NCBI RefSeq assembly: GCF_009708175.1
Contig: NZ_WMBB01000012.1
Coordinates: forward strand, 1-64,000
Direction of reading: 5' to 3'
DNA: 64,000 nt
DNA from: Nocardia aurantiaca
GTDB taxonomy: Bacteria; Actinomycetota; Actinomycetes; Mycobacteriales; Mycobacteriaceae
Every line of letters starts with the position of its first letter. Within the stretch, counting starts at the first letter, position 1. The notes below the pieces were generated by a model. The model saw only the letters and a program-made list of their open reading frames with translations, was not told the origin of the DNA and made no database searches. Shown one piece after another: positions 33,038 to 41,602 of the stretch. The position numbers were made by a program, and so were the translations under genes.

Positions 33038-33808
33038 GTGTCGAAACGAGCCGATGGCAGGGCGGATGACGAACTCCGCGAAGTAAGGATCACTCGGGGA
33101 TTCACCACGCATCCGGCGGGGTCGGTGCTGGTGGAATTCGGGCAGACGCGGGTGATGTGCACCGCGAGTGTCACCGATGGGGTGCCGCCGTGGCGCCGGG
33201 ATTCCGGATTGGGCTGGCTGACGGCCGAATACGCCATGCTGCCCGCGGCGACCCATACCCGTTCGGGGCGAGAGTCGGTGAAGGGCAAGGTCGGTGGCCG
33301 CACCCAGGAGATCTCGCGGCTGATCGGCCGTTCGCTGCGTGCCTGCATCGACCTGTCCACCATCGGCGAGAACACCATCGCCGTGGACTGCGATGTGCTG
33401 CAGGCCGACGGCGGCACTCGTACCGCCGCCATCACCGGCGCGTACGTGGCGCTCTCGGATGCCATCACCTACCTGGGCGCGGCCGGGAAACTGACCGACC
33501 CGCAACCGATCTCCTGCGCCATCGCCGCGGTGAGCGTCGGCGTGGTCGATGGCCGGGTGCGGCTGGACCTGCCGTACGAGGAGGATTCGCGCGCCGAGGT
33601 CGATATGAACGTGGTGGCCACCGACACCGGCACCCTGGTCGAGATCCAGGGCACCGGTGAGGGCGCGACCTTCCCCCGCTCCACCCTCGACAAGCTGCTG
33701 GACTCCGCGCTCGCGGGCTGCGAGCAGCTGTTCGTGGTGCAGAAGGAAGCCCTCGCCCTGCCGTACCCGGGTGTGCTGCCCGAGCCCGAGGAATCCAAGA
33801 AGCGATGA
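33038..33808 (+). CDS. rph: Ribonuclease PH
   Basis: A phosphorolytic 3'-5' exoribonuclease that trims tRNA precursors and other stable RNA. The 256 residues match the family: RADGRADDELREVRITRGF at the N-terminus, AEYAMLPAATHTRSGRES near 68, phosphate-site GRTQEISRLIGRSLRAC, and VDCDVLQADGGTRTAAITGA with the catalytic Asp. The frame is open for 69 further bases upstream, but the -10 element 7 bases before GTG 33038 and the family N-terminus fix the start. The stop overlaps rdgB. Confidence 0.96.
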   Translation: MSKRADGRADDELREVRITRGFTTHPAGSVLVEFGQTRVMCTASVTDGVPPWRRDSGLGWLTAEYAMLPAATHTRSGRESVKGKVGGRTQEISRLIGRSLRACIDLSTIGENTIAVDCDVLQADGGTRTAAITGAYVALSDAITYLGAAGKLTDPQPISCAIAAVSVGVVDGRVRLDLPYEEDSRAEVDMNVVATDTGTLVEIQGTGEGATFPRSTLDKLLDSALAGCEQLFVVQKEALALPYPGVLPEPEESKKR

Positions 33809-34413
33809 CTCGACGCGTCCTGGTCGCCAGCCGCAATGCCAAGAAGCTGAACGAGCTGCGCCGCATCCTGGATGAGGCTGGGATCGCGGGCATCGAGATC
33901 ATCGGCCTGAACGACGTCCCGCCCTACGACGAGGCCCCGGAGACCGGCGCGACCTTCGAGGAGAACGCCCTCACCAAGGCCCATGACGGTTTCGCCGCCA
34001 CCGGAATCCCCTGCGTCGCAGATGATTCCGGCCTGGAGGTGGATGCGCTGAACGGCATGCCCGGCGTTCTGTCGGCGCGCTGGTCCGGCGCCCACGGCAA
34101 TGACGAGGCCAACAACACCCTGCTGCTGTCCCAGCTCGGCGACGTCCCGGACCAGCGCCGCGGCGCGCGTTTCGTCTCGGCCTGCGCCCTGGTCGCCGAC
34201 GGCGTCGAAGAAGTGGTGCGTGGTGAATGGCCGGGCGTCATCGGCCGAAAGCCGGTGGGCGACGGCGGCTTCGGTTACGATCCGATCTTCTATCCCGCCG
34301 GAGGTGACGTCTCCTCCGCCCAGCTCACTCCCGCCGAGAAGGACGCCGCCTCCCATCGCGGCCGCGCTCTGCGCCAGCTTCTCCCCGCGCTGGCGGGTCT
34401 CGCCGCGGGCTGA
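33805..34413 (+). CDS. rdgB: dITP/XTP pyrophosphatase (Ham1/RdgB)
   Basis: Hydrolyses non-canonical purine nucleoside triphosphates (ITP, dITP, XTP) to keep them out of DNA. The 202 residues start VLVASRNAKKLNELRRIL, the family SxNxxK motif. They include GATFEENALTKA, the catalytic Asp pair in CVADDSGLEVDALNG and GDGGFGYDPIFYPAG, and SHRGRALRQLLPAL at the end. Its ATG overlaps the rph stop (ATGA), so it is translationally coupled. Confidence 0.96.
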   Translation: MTRRVLVASRNAKKLNELRRILDEAGIAGIEIIGLNDVPPYDEAPETGATFEENALTKAHDGFAATGIPCVADDSGLEVDALNGMPGVLSARWSGAHGNDEANNTLLLSQLGDVPDQRRGARFVSACALVADGVEEVVRGEWPGVIGRKPVGDGGFGYDPIFYPAGGDVSSAQLTPAEKDAASHRGRALRQLLPALAGLAAG

Positions 34414-34436
34414 ATCGGCCCCCGCGATACGGCGAT

Positions 34437-34468
34437 TCAGGGGCCGGGGTCGAGTACCCGGGCCCTGA
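34437..34468 (+). terminator. Imperfect terminator after rdgB
   Basis: TCAGGGGCCGGG pairs with CCCGGGCCCTGA with one central mismatch and an 8-base loop. Confidence 0.5.
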
Positions 34469-34656
34469 CCGTATCCGCCGCGCGGGAAACCGCCGGGCCG
34501 TTCTCGCATGGCGGCCGGCGCCGGTCGGTGCCACGGGCGGTGCGCCCATGCGGCGATGGAGCGGCCGATCGCGCACATCGGCCGGCCCAGGCCCGGGCGC
34601 TCGCACGGACCGCGGGGCACCTGGTTCGCAGATGTGCTCACGGGTCCTGAAACCGA

Positions 34657-34692
34657 CCGCGCCCCGCCGATTCTTCGGCGGGGCGCGGTTTT
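34657..34692. terminator. Bidirectional terminator
   Basis: A perfect 14-bp stem CCGCGCCCCGCCGA/TCGGCGGGGCGCGG around TTCT, followed by TTTTC. It lies between rdgB and the convergent DUF3817 gene. The 190 bases between 34468 and here hold no recognisable gene. Confidence 0.88.
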
Positions 34693-34702
34693 CGTTCGAT
34701 GC

Positions 34703-35113
34703 TCAGAGGCCGAAGGCGGATTTCACGTCGCGGGTGCGGTAGTGCTCGAACACGAAGGACAGGAAGGGGATCGTGCCCGCGAGGCAGGTGAGCGCGGTGG
34801 TCAGCGGCCTCCAGCGGGCCTTGATGCCGAGGTCGATGGTGAAGACCAGGTAGATCATGTAGAAGAGGCCGTGCACCTGGCCGATGTAGAACAGCCAGTG
34901 CGGGGCGGTGCTGGAATCGTCGAGGATCAGGTACTTGTAGATCATCTCGCCGCACAGCACCAGCAGCCACACACCGGTGATGTAGGCCAGCGCGCGGTAG
35001 CGGGTCAGCGCGCCGCGGATCTTCTCGGGCGCTGCGGCACCGAGCGGGCGGGGAGCCAGCGTGGTGGTCTCACCGGCGACGGGGGATTCTGCGGAGTTGT
35101 CGCGGGTGCTCAA
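34703..35113 (-). CDS. DUF3817 integral membrane protein
   Basis: A 136-residue member of the DUF3817 family with three hydrophobic helices. Motifs are YRALAYITGVWLLVLCGEMI, HWLFYIGQVHGLFYMIYLVF and a C-terminal GTIPFLSFVFEHY. The start is a TTG that overlaps the stop of the upstream gene (TTGA). Corresponds to M. tuberculosis Rv1342c. It is paralogous to the protein at 6174. Function unknown. Confidence 0.88.
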   Translation of the reverse strand: MSTRDNSAESPVAGETTTLAPRPLGAAAPEKIRGALTRYRALAYITGVWLLVLCGEMIYKYLILDDSSTAPHWLFYIGQVHGLFYMIYLVFTIDLGIKARWRPLTTALTCLAGTIPFLSFVFEHYRTRDVKSAFGL

Positions 35114-35577
35114 CCGGCGCTCCTCTCGGTGTGGTGCAGCCCGGCGTCACGGACCTTGTCGTCCATATCGCGGGCGTGCAGTTCGGCCAGGTACCTGTTG
35201 TATTCGGCGAGCTCGGGATCCTCGTCCTTGGCCGCCGTGGGACGCTCCGGCAGGATGCCCGCCGGAATCTCGCGCGGTGCCGCCGCTTTCGGCCGACGCG
35301 GCCGGGCGGCGGGCGCACCGGTCGGCGTGACCTCGGTGGTTGTGTCCGGAGCGGGAGCCGCGTCCTCCACGGATTCCTTCTCCAGACGCACGAATCGCAC
35401 GTAGGCCCATACCACGAATCCCGCGAACAGCGGCCATTGCAAGGCGTAGCCGAGATTCTGGTACGTGCCACCACCCGATTCGAACCGGGTCCACTGCCAG
35501 TAGCCCAACCCCAGGCACGCCAGGAATGCCACGACCACGAAGACAATCAGGGCCGGACGGCGATGGGGAGCGGACAC
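35110..35577 (-). CDS. Membrane protein of the LprD/Rv1343c family
   Basis: A 155-residue protein with two hydrophobic helices, ALIVFVVVAFLACLGLGYW at 9-27 and NLGYALQWPLFAGFVVWAYV near 43-62. A Pro/Ala-rich cytoplasmic tail carries REIPAGILPERP and AEYNRYLAELHARD. WQWTRFESGGGTYQNLGYAL is the family signature. M. tuberculosis LprD is listed as a lipoprotein, but there is no clear lipobox Cys placement here. Start GTG 35577 is supported by a TACCGT -10 seven bases upstream. Translationally coupled to the DUF3817 gene. Confidence 0.85.
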   Translation of the reverse strand: MSAPHRRPALIVFVVVAFLACLGLGYWQWTRFESGGGTYQNLGYALQWPLFAGFVVWAYVRFVRLEKESVEDAAPAPDTTTEVTPTGAPAARPRRPKAAAPREIPAGILPERPTAAKDEDPELAEYNRYLAELHARDMDDKVRDAGLHHTERSAG

Positions 35578-35584
35578 GCCCCCC

Positions 35585-35590
35585 ACGGTA
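35585..35590 (-). promoter_or_regulatory. -10 element TACCGT of the LprD-like gene
   Basis: Minus-strand TACCGT seven bases before GTG 35577. It directly abuts the terminator hairpin of the upstream SDR gene. Confidence 0.55.
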
Positions 35591-35622
35591 CCTGCCTACT
35601 ACGGCTCCCGTAGTAGGCAGGT
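35590..35622 (-). terminator. SDR gene terminator
   Basis: A perfect 15-bp inverted repeat ACCTGCCTACTACGG/CCGTAGTAGGCAGGT around CTC, 7 bases after the SDR stop. Confidence 0.85.
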
Positions 35623-35629
35623 CTGCTGA

Positions 35630-36505
35630 TCAGAACTTGTATGTGACGCCGGTCAAACGCTCGGACTCTTCCCAGAGCCGGCGCATCAGTTCCGGGTCCC
35701 GCGAAATCTTGCTCGACGGCGACGGCTCGACCGGGCCCCGGCTGCCGAACCAGCGGGTCGGACCCCAGTAGACGGTGGGGTCGGCGTCGGGCTCGGTCGC
35801 GGCGAACAGGGAGGAGTAGGCCGCGTGGTAGGGAGACTGGCCGATGAGTCGGATGAACGGCTTGGAGATCGTGTCAAGGGGGGTTTCGGTGCGGGCGAAC
35901 AGATCGGTGGCGGAGACGCCGGGGTGTACCGCGTAGGAGCGCTTGGACGAACCGGCCTCGGTCAGGCGCCGCTGGAGTTCGCGGGCGAACATGAGGTTCG
36001 ACAGCTTGGACTGGGCGTAGGCGAGATTGCGCTGGTAGCGGCGATGTTCGTAGTTGAGGTCGTCGATCCACAACTTGGGGGTCTGCTTGTGGGCGATGGA
36101 GGCCAGGGTGACCACGCGGTCGCGGATCTTGTCCAGCAGCAGGCCGGTCAGCGCGAAGTGGCCGAGATGGTTGACGCCCCACTGGGTTTCGAACCCGTCC
36201 TCGGTGCGCGAGAACGGAATGTTCATCAGGCCCGCGTTATTGATGAGCACATCGAATTCGCCTGTGCTCGCGGCGAATTGACGTACCGAGGCGAGGTCGG
36301 CCAGATCCAGGTTCGCCACCCGCACGTCACCCTCGATGCGGTCGGCCACCTCCTGCGCCTTGGCGGCATTGCGGCAGGCCATGATGACGGTGGCGCCCTT
36401 GCTCGCGAGCACCCTGGTGGTCTGCTCGCCGATCCCGCCGTTGGCTCCGGTGATCACGAAGGTGCGCTCGGTCTGGTCCGGGATTTCGCTGGGCTTCCAT
36501 GCCAT
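35630..36505 (-). CDS. Short-chain dehydrogenase/reductase
   Basis: A 291-residue NAD(P)-dependent oxidoreductase of the retinol-dehydrogenase/WWOX-like SDR group. The cofactor motif is VITGANGGIGEQTTRVLASK (TGxxxGxG) and the NNAG motif is LINNAGLMN. The catalytic Ser is in VVTLASIAHK, and Tyr and Lys are in NLAYAQSKLSN. The substrate is unknown. GCGAGG precedes the ATG. It is divergent from the TetR gene, with an inverted repeat between them, so it is a likely target of that regulator. Confidence 0.9.
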   Translation of the reverse strand: MAWKPSEIPDQTERTFVITGANGGIGEQTTRVLASKGATVIMACRNAAKAQEVADRIEGDVRVANLDLADLASVRQFAASTGEFDVLINNAGLMNIPFSRTEDGFETQWGVNHLGHFALTGLLLDKIRDRVVTLASIAHKQTPKLWIDDLNYEHRRYQRNLAYAQSKLSNLMFARELQRRLTEAGSSKRSYAVHPGVSATDLFARTETPLDTISKPFIRLIGQSPYHAAYSSLFAATEPDADPTVYWGPTRWFGSRGPVEPSPSSKISRDPELMRRLWEESERLTGVTYKF

Positions 36506-36564
36506 GGCTGTTGACCTCGCAGGGTTCGGCGTTCGATGTGCGGGATCGCACTCGTCCCCTCGAC

Positions 36565-36580
36565 CTTACTGCAGAGTAAG
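36565..36580. promoter_or_regulatory. Inverted repeat CTTAC-N6-GTAAG, candidate TetR operator
   Basis: Between the divergent SDR and TetR genes, about 60 bases before the SDR start. It spans a TACTCT -10-like element for the SDR on the minus strand. Confidence 0.5.
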
Positions 36581-36692
36581 TTCTGGCGGTAGGCGAATCG
36601 GCCGCCCCGTGATCTTGACCGATGTGACCGGTGTCGGTAAACCTGGCTTCGTTCTAAAAATAGATCGACTACTAACTTGTGTCGGGTGTGGA

Positions 36693-36698
36693 TATGCT
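36693..36698 (+). promoter_or_regulatory. -10 element TATGCT of the TetR gene
   Basis: TATGCT, seven bases, then ATG 36706. It selects this start over one nine codons upstream. Confidence 0.6.
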
Positions 36699-36705
36699 CG
36701 TCGGC

Positions 36706-37371
36706 ATGAGCGCACCCTCGGCCGAGACCGGTACCCCCGCGCTGGGCCTGCGCGCCCGCAAGAAGGCGCAGACCAGGCAGAACATCTCGAACACCGCCAC
36801 TCGGCTGTTTCTGGACCGCGGGTACGACAACGTCACCATCGCCGAGATCGCGCAGGCGGCCGAGGTCGCCAAGATGACGGTGACCAACTACTTCCCGCGC
36901 AAGGAAGACCTGGTGCTGGATATTCACGACGCTTTCGTGGCGGGCCCGGCGACCGCGGTGCGTGAGCGGCAGCCAGGAGAGTCGGCGCTGGCCGCGCTGC
37001 GCCGCGCGTATCTCGCCGCGGTCGCGGCGAAGGATGCCGTGCTCGCTGGATTCTCCGGGCCGGACTTCGCCGCCCTGATCACCGGCAGTCCCGCGCTGGT
37101 GGCACGGCTGCGGGAGTTCCACGAGGACCGGGAGCGACATCTGTTTCAGGTGCTGGCTGAGGAAACAGGTTCCACCGCAGACGATTTCGCTGCTCGGATC
37201 GCGGCCGCGCTGCTGAGCGGAGTGCATCGAGTCCTGTTCGAGGAGGTGCTGCGCCGCACGGTCGCGGGGGAGCCGAACGAGGCCATCGCCGCGTCGCTGG
37301 CCGAGCGGGTCGCCGCTGCCTTCGACACCCTCGAGCCGGCGCTCGGCGACTACGCGGTCCGCACGAACTAA
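36706..37371 (+). CDS. TetR family transcriptional regulator
   Basis: A 221-residue repressor. After a 15-residue tail, residues 16-65 are the TetR DNA-binding domain: KKAQTRQNISNTATRLFLDR, then the HTH TIAEIAQAAEVAKMTVTNYF. The C-terminal part is a ligand-binding helical domain with HEDRERHLFQVLAEE. It is flanked by a divergent SDR and a downstream drug-type exporter, which suggests control of one or both. The start is fixed by a -10 element (leaderless). Confidence 0.93.
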   Translation: MSAPSAETGTPALGLRARKKAQTRQNISNTATRLFLDRGYDNVTIAEIAQAAEVAKMTVTNYFPRKEDLVLDIHDAFVAGPATAVRERQPGESALAALRRAYLAAVAAKDAVLAGFSGPDFAALITGSPALVARLREFHEDRERHLFQVLAEETGSTADDFAARIAAALLSGVHRVLFEEVLRRTVAGEPNEAIAASLAERVAAAFDTLEPALGDYAVRTN

Positions 37372-37410
37372 TCGGTCGCTCTGCGGAATTGGCCGATCCG
37401 CCGTGTCGTT

Positions 37411-37439
37411 GCCACATATTCGCTGGTGAGCGCCACATA
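37411..37439 (+). promoter_or_regulatory. Direct repeat GCCACATA, 21 bp apart
   Basis: GCCACATA occurs at 37411-37418 and 37432-37439, two helical turns apart, immediately upstream of the exporter start. The second copy contains the CATACT -10-like hexamer six bases before the ATG. Confidence 0.45.
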
Positions 37440-37447
37440 CTGGGCCG

Positions 37448-39484
37448 ATGACCGGTGCCAGCGCCACCGCCGAGAAGCCCGACGCGCCACCACAGCTGAG
37501 CCGGGTCCGCAGAAACGTCATCTTCGGAACCGTCGCGCTCGGCATGCTCATGGCCGCGCTGGATACCACCATCGTCGCCACCGCCCTGCCGACCATCGTG
37601 GCGGATCTGGGCGGGGCCGGGCACATGGCCTGGGTGGTCACCTCCTACTTGGTGGCCGAGGCCATCTCGACCGCCCTGTCCGGCAAGTTCGGTGACCTCT
37701 TCGGCCGCAAACTGGTCTTCCAGATCAGCGGCGCCGTCTTCATCATCGGCTCGATGGCTGCCGGGCTCGCGCACGGCATGACGCTGCTCATCGTGGCGCG
37801 CGCCATCCAGGGGCTGGGCGCGGGCGGGCTCATGGTCACCTCCATGGCCCTCATCGCAGATGTCATTCCGCTGCGCGAACGCGGCAAGTACCAGGGTGCG
37901 CTGGGCGCGGTCTTCGGCATCACCACGGTCATCGGGCCGACGCTGGGCGGGCTGTTCACCGACCATCTGAGCTGGCGCTGGTGCTTCTATGTCAACGTCC
38001 CCCTCGCCATCGTCATGATCGCCCTGGCGGCCCGCACCATCCCGATGATCAAAGCGGTCGTCCGACCGATCGTGGACTATCTCGGCATCGCGCTGATCGC
38101 GATCGGAGTCACCTGCCTGATCCTCGGATTGGAGTGGGGCGGGCAGGATTACGCGTGGAGTTCGCCCACCATCATCGGCCTGTTCGTGGCCGCGGCGGTG
38201 CTCGTGGGGACCTTCGTGGCCGCGGAGTTCCGAGCCCGCGAACCCATGCTGCCCATGCACCTGTTCCGCAGCAATGTGTTCACGGTGTGCTCGATCCTGA
38301 GCTTCATCGTCGGCTTCGCGCTGCTGGGCGCCATCACCTACCTGCCCGCGTATCTGCAATACGTGCAGGGTGTTTCGGCGACCGCGTCCGGCGTGCGGAC
38401 GCTCCCGCTGGTGTTCGGCCTGTTCTTCACCTCGATCCTGTCCGGCAATATCGTCGGGAAGACGGGGCACTACAAGGTTTTTCCCATCATCGGCTGTGCG
38501 GTCATGGCGCTGGGCCTGTACCTCATGTCGACCATGGGCCCGAATACCGGCGTCTGGGTCATGTCCGTGTACATGCTGATCCTGGGTTTGGGTGTCGGTC
38601 TGGCCATGCAGGTGCTGACCATCGCGGTGCAGAACAGCGTCCCGTACTCGGATCTGGGGACGGCCACCTCCGGCGTCACCTTCTTCCGGACCATCGGCAG
38701 TGCGTTCGGCACCACGGTGTTCGGCACGCTGTACACCAACAAGCTGCGCCCGGATCTGGAAACGGCGCTCATCGAAGCCCGCGTCCCGCCGCAGGCGGCA
38801 CAGAACCCCGCGCTGCTGCGGGACCTGCCGAAACAGCAGTCCGCGCCGATCATCCAGGCGTACGCGGATTCCATCGACTTCGTCTTCCGCTGGGTGGTGC
38901 CGGTGGCTCTGCTCGGCTTCGTAGTGGCGTTCTTCCTCCAGCAGGTGACGCTGCGCGACAGTGCGCGGGCCGAGGCCACCGATGTGGGGGAGCAGTTCTC
39001 CGTGCCGGACTCCGGCGACCGGTTGGTGCAGCTGGAGCGGGCCATCGCCCGGGTGCTGCGCAAGCAGCGTGACAATGCCCTGCCCGATCCGGGCATCCTG
39101 GCGGCGGCGGGCAGTGCGCTCGGCCGCGACGAGGCATGGGCGCTGGGCCAGGTGCACATGTACAACCGGCTGCGCCGCACCGCCACCATCGACGATATCG
39201 CCCGAACCCATTGGATCCCGGCGGAATTGATCGGTCCGGTGTACGCCAAGGCGGAACAGGAGGGCCTACTGCGCCGTGACGGAGACGAGCTGATCCTCAC
39301 CGACAGGGGTGTGCAGGAGGTCGACCGGGTGCGCGGCGCGTGGAAGCGCTGGCTCGTCACGCAGCTCGGCGGTTGGGACCACGCCGATTCCTCCGACCGG
39401 ATCCTGCTGGATCAGGCCATCGACAATATCGCCACCAGGCTGCTCGACGAGGCCGATCGCCCGGACGTCCTGCCGGTGCGCTGA
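37448..39484 (+). CDS. MFS drug exporter (DHA2) with C-terminal winged-helix domain
   Basis: A 678-residue fusion. Residues 20-500 form a 14-helix DHA2/EmrB-type proton antiporter: LDTTIVATALPTIVADLGG (motif D1), GKFGDLFGRK (motif A) and a C-motif-like GITTVIGPTLGGLFTDHLSW. Residues 525-678 are soluble. They include LVQLERAIARVLRKQRD, TATIDDIARTHWIPAELIGP and AEQEGLLRRDGDELILTDRG, a MarR-like winged helix with a typical wing. Substrate unknown. It lies downstream of a TetR gene; CATACT six bases before the ATG suggests its own leaderless promoter. No frameshift is needed: both parts are in one frame. Confidence 0.92.
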   Translation: MTGASATAEKPDAPPQLSRVRRNVIFGTVALGMLMAALDTTIVATALPTIVADLGGAGHMAWVVTSYLVAEAISTALSGKFGDLFGRKLVFQISGAVFIIGSMAAGLAHGMTLLIVARAIQGLGAGGLMVTSMALIADVIPLRERGKYQGALGAVFGITTVIGPTLGGLFTDHLSWRWCFYVNVPLAIVMIALAARTIPMIKAVVRPIVDYLGIALIAIGVTCLILGLEWGGQDYAWSSPTIIGLFVAAAVLVGTFVAAEFRAREPMLPMHLFRSNVFTVCSILSFIVGFALLGAITYLPAYLQYVQGVSATASGVRTLPLVFGLFFTSILSGNIVGKTGHYKVFPIIGCAVMALGLYLMSTMGPNTGVWVMSVYMLILGLGVGLAMQVLTIAVQNSVPYSDLGTATSGVTFFRTIGSAFGTTVFGTLYTNKLRPDLETALIEARVPPQAAQNPALLRDLPKQQSAPIIQAYADSIDFVFRWVVPVALLGFVVAFFLQQVTLRDSARAEATDVGEQFSVPDSGDRLVQLERAIARVLRKQRDNALPDPGILAAAGSALGRDEAWALGQVHMYNRLRRTATIDDIARTHWIPAELIGPVYAKAEQEGLLRRDGDELILTDRGVQEVDRVRGAWKRWLVTQLGGWDHADSSDRILLDQAIDNIATRLLDEADRPDVLPVR

Positions 39485-39494
39485 CCGACCTGGA

Positions 39495-39535
39495 CCGCGC
39501 CCCGCCACGGAAATCGCGTCGGGGCGCGGCCTTTT
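39495..39535. terminator. Bidirectional terminator
   Basis: A 10-bp stem CCGCGCCCCG/CGGGGCGCGG with a 15-base loop, followed by CCTTTTC, between convergent genes. Confidence 0.8.
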
Positions 39536-39541
39536 CGAGCG

Positions 39542-40741
39542 TCAGACGGGCACGGCAGCGGGTCGCACGGTGGCGTCCCAATCGATCCGGAAGCGCTGCT
39601 CGGCGCCCAGCATCTTCTCCGGATCCATCCGCTTGAACATCAACGGCATCATCAGCTGCATGGCCTTGCGGGCGATGGGCCCGGCCGCCTTGGTCTGGTT
39701 CATCCGTGCGACCCGGGCCGCGACCCCCTCCACCCGCGGTCGCCGCAGTGCCTCGTAGGTGGCGAAAGCCATTGCCGGATCGTCGATATCGCGCAGGCAC
39801 CGGGCCAGCTCGATCCCGCTCTCGATGGCCAGCGAGGCCCCCTGCCCGGAGGTGTTGCTGGGCGCGTGGATGGCGTCGCCGGTGAGCACCATCCGGCCGC
39901 GGTGCCAGTGCGGCACCGGCGGCATGATGTGCAGCGCGCCGATCACGGCCAGTTGCGCCGGGGTGGTGCTGCGGGCCAGCTGCTCGCCCGGATCCTCCCC
40001 GGCATAGGTCTCGCGCAGGGTGCGCAGCCACCGCTCGGCGGGTACGGCCCGGGCCTCGGTGAGTGAATAGTACTGCTCGCTGGGCAGATTCGCGCCCCAC
40101 GCGACCCGGCCGTCCGGCATGGCCCAGTACAGGTAGTAGGCGCGCCGGCCGAAGGCGAAGGTCATCGTCTCCGGTTCCAGCTCGACCGGGCAGTCGGTGT
40201 ACGCGCCGAAACCGAGCATGCGCAGATACGTCGGCGCGGGGGCCTTCGGATCGACCAGGGTACGCACGCTGGAACGGATTCCGTCCGCGCCGATGAGCAC
40301 ATCCGCGGTCGCGCTGCTGCCGTCGGCGAAGACGGCGGTCACGCCGCCCGCGTGCTCCTCCACCTCGACGAGCCGTTTGTCGTAGGCGAAGGGCACTCCG
40401 GCGGCGACGGCATTGTCGTGCAGGACCTGATGCAGGTCGGCGCGGTCGATCACGCGTAGCGGCTCGATATCCGCCATCCCCGGCAACTCGAATCGCTTGC
40501 CGTTGACCGACATCGCGGACCTGCTGATGGGTACGGCGCGGGCGCGCACCGCGTCGCCGGCCCCGACGATGTCGAGGGCGGCCACGCCATTGGGCGCGAG
40601 GGCCAGATTGGAGCCGATCCCGTAGGCCGGGCCCGGATAGGCCTCGAAGACGGTGGCGTCGATACCGGCCAGGCGGAGGGCGGTGGCGGTCACGGGACCG
40701 GAGATGCCGCCGCCGATGACGATTGCGGAACGAATGGACAT
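39542..40741 (-). CDS. FAD-dependent monooxygenase
   Basis: A 399-residue class A flavoprotein hydroxylase of the PHBH/UbiH/zeaxanthin-epoxidase-like fold. FAD motifs are AIVIGGGISGPVTATALRLAG (GxGxxG, residues 6-26), ADVLIGADGIRSSVR (DG motif near 145) and MVLTGDAIHAPSNTSGQGAS (GD motif near 290). The substrate is likely a small aromatic or polyketide compound, which is not determinable here. It is downstream of the PadR gene on the same strand, behind a terminator, with an own promoter in 40742-40870. Confidence 0.9.
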   Translation of the reverse strand: MSIRSAIVIGGGISGPVTATALRLAGIDATVFEAYPGPAYGIGSNLALAPNGVAALDIVGAGDAVRARAVPISRSAMSVNGKRFELPGMADIEPLRVIDRADLHQVLHDNAVAAGVPFAYDKRLVEVEEHAGGVTAVFADGSSATADVLIGADGIRSSVRTLVDPKAPAPTYLRMLGFGAYTDCPVELEPETMTFAFGRRAYYLYWAMPDGRVAWGANLPSEQYYSLTEARAVPAERWLRTLRETYAGEDPGEQLARSTTPAQLAVIGALHIMPPVPHWHRGRMVLTGDAIHAPSNTSGQGASLAIESGIELARCLRDIDDPAMAFATYEALRRPRVEGVAARVARMNQTKAAGPIARKAMQLMMPLMFKRMDPEKMLGAEQRFRIDWDATVRPAAVPV

Positions 40742-40874
40742 GGTTCTCTCCCGAGATGTTCGTAGGTTTGTCGAAACCCCGAACCGACCCGTGCGTGGAA
40801 AACCCAGTTATCCTGTAGTTGCCAAACTCGGTGCCGGGTTCGCCTGCACGGACGCGGTTCGAGACGGTGTGTTC

Positions 40875-40918
40875 CCGGGCTTCGGCGGCGGTGTTGCAGC
40901 ACCTTCGCCGAAGCCCGG
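40875..40918 (-). terminator. PadR gene terminator
   Basis: A 13-bp stem CCGGGCTTCGGCG/CGCCGAAGCCCGG with an 18-base loop, 9 bases after the PadR stop. Confidence 0.75.
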
Positions 40919-40927
40919 TCCATGGGA

Positions 40928-41590
40928 TCAGTCGTGCTGAGTCTGCGGCGTGTGCGCTCCCCCTTCCGCCAGCTCGGCGATCTCGGCGGGCATGACGCCC
41001 TCGCGATGCCAGGCCCGCCAGCCCTCCACACCCGGGAAGCTGCCGTCGGCGAGCGAATCGCGCAGCGCGCGTGCCCAGGTGGCCTCCGCCGCCAGCATGG
41101 TCAGCTCATAGTCCTCCTCGACCAGGAAGAGGTGCGGCACTGTGCCTTCCAGAGCGGCCAATTGGGCGCGGGTTTCGGCAATGGTCTTGTCCAGCTTGCT
41201 GATTCGCTGGGTGAGCAGATCGGTGACCTCCTCGGGCGGCAGCACCGAGGCGACCGACAGTCCGGCCACGAAGCGGCGCTTCTCGGGTTCCGGATCGGAG
41301 AGGAGTTCCCTTGTCCAGTCGGTGAGTTCGGCCCGGCCGGCGTCGGTGATCCGGTAGATGGTCCGCTCCGGCCGCGCGCCGTCGCGCTCGCTGCCGGCGA
41401 CCTCGAGGAAACCGTGCTTGGCGAGGTTGTCCACGACGGTGTAGAGCGATCCCCATTTCACGCCCATGTCATTGTCCTTGCCCCATGCCCGCAACCTCGC
41501 GGCGATCTCATACCGATGCATGGGTTCGACGACGACGGCGGAGAGCACGGCCAACCCCATCAGATTGGCGACTTTGCGCTTGCGGGCCAT
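40928..41590 (-). CDS. PadR family transcriptional regulator
   Basis: A 220-residue repressor. The N-terminal 90 residues are the PadR winged helix: MGLAVLSAVVVEPMHRYEIA, WGSLYTVVDNLAKHGFLEV and TIYRITDAGRAELTDW. The C-terminal Vir-type domain is helical and mediates dimerisation. The ATG has a strong AAGGAGG. An inverted repeat covering the promoter suggests autoregulation. The FAD monooxygenase downstream is the obvious candidate target. Confidence 0.92.
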   Translation of the reverse strand: MARKRKVANLMGLAVLSAVVVEPMHRYEIAARLRAWGKDNDMGVKWGSLYTVVDNLAKHGFLEVAGSERDGARPERTIYRITDAGRAELTDWTRELLSDPEPEKRRFVAGLSVASVLPPEEVTDLLTQRISKLDKTIAETRAQLAALEGTVPHLFLVEEDYELTMLAAEATWARALRDSLADGSFPGVEGWRAWHREGVMPAEIAELAEGGAHTPQTQHD

Positions 41591-41602
41591 CCGGCACCTC
41601 CT

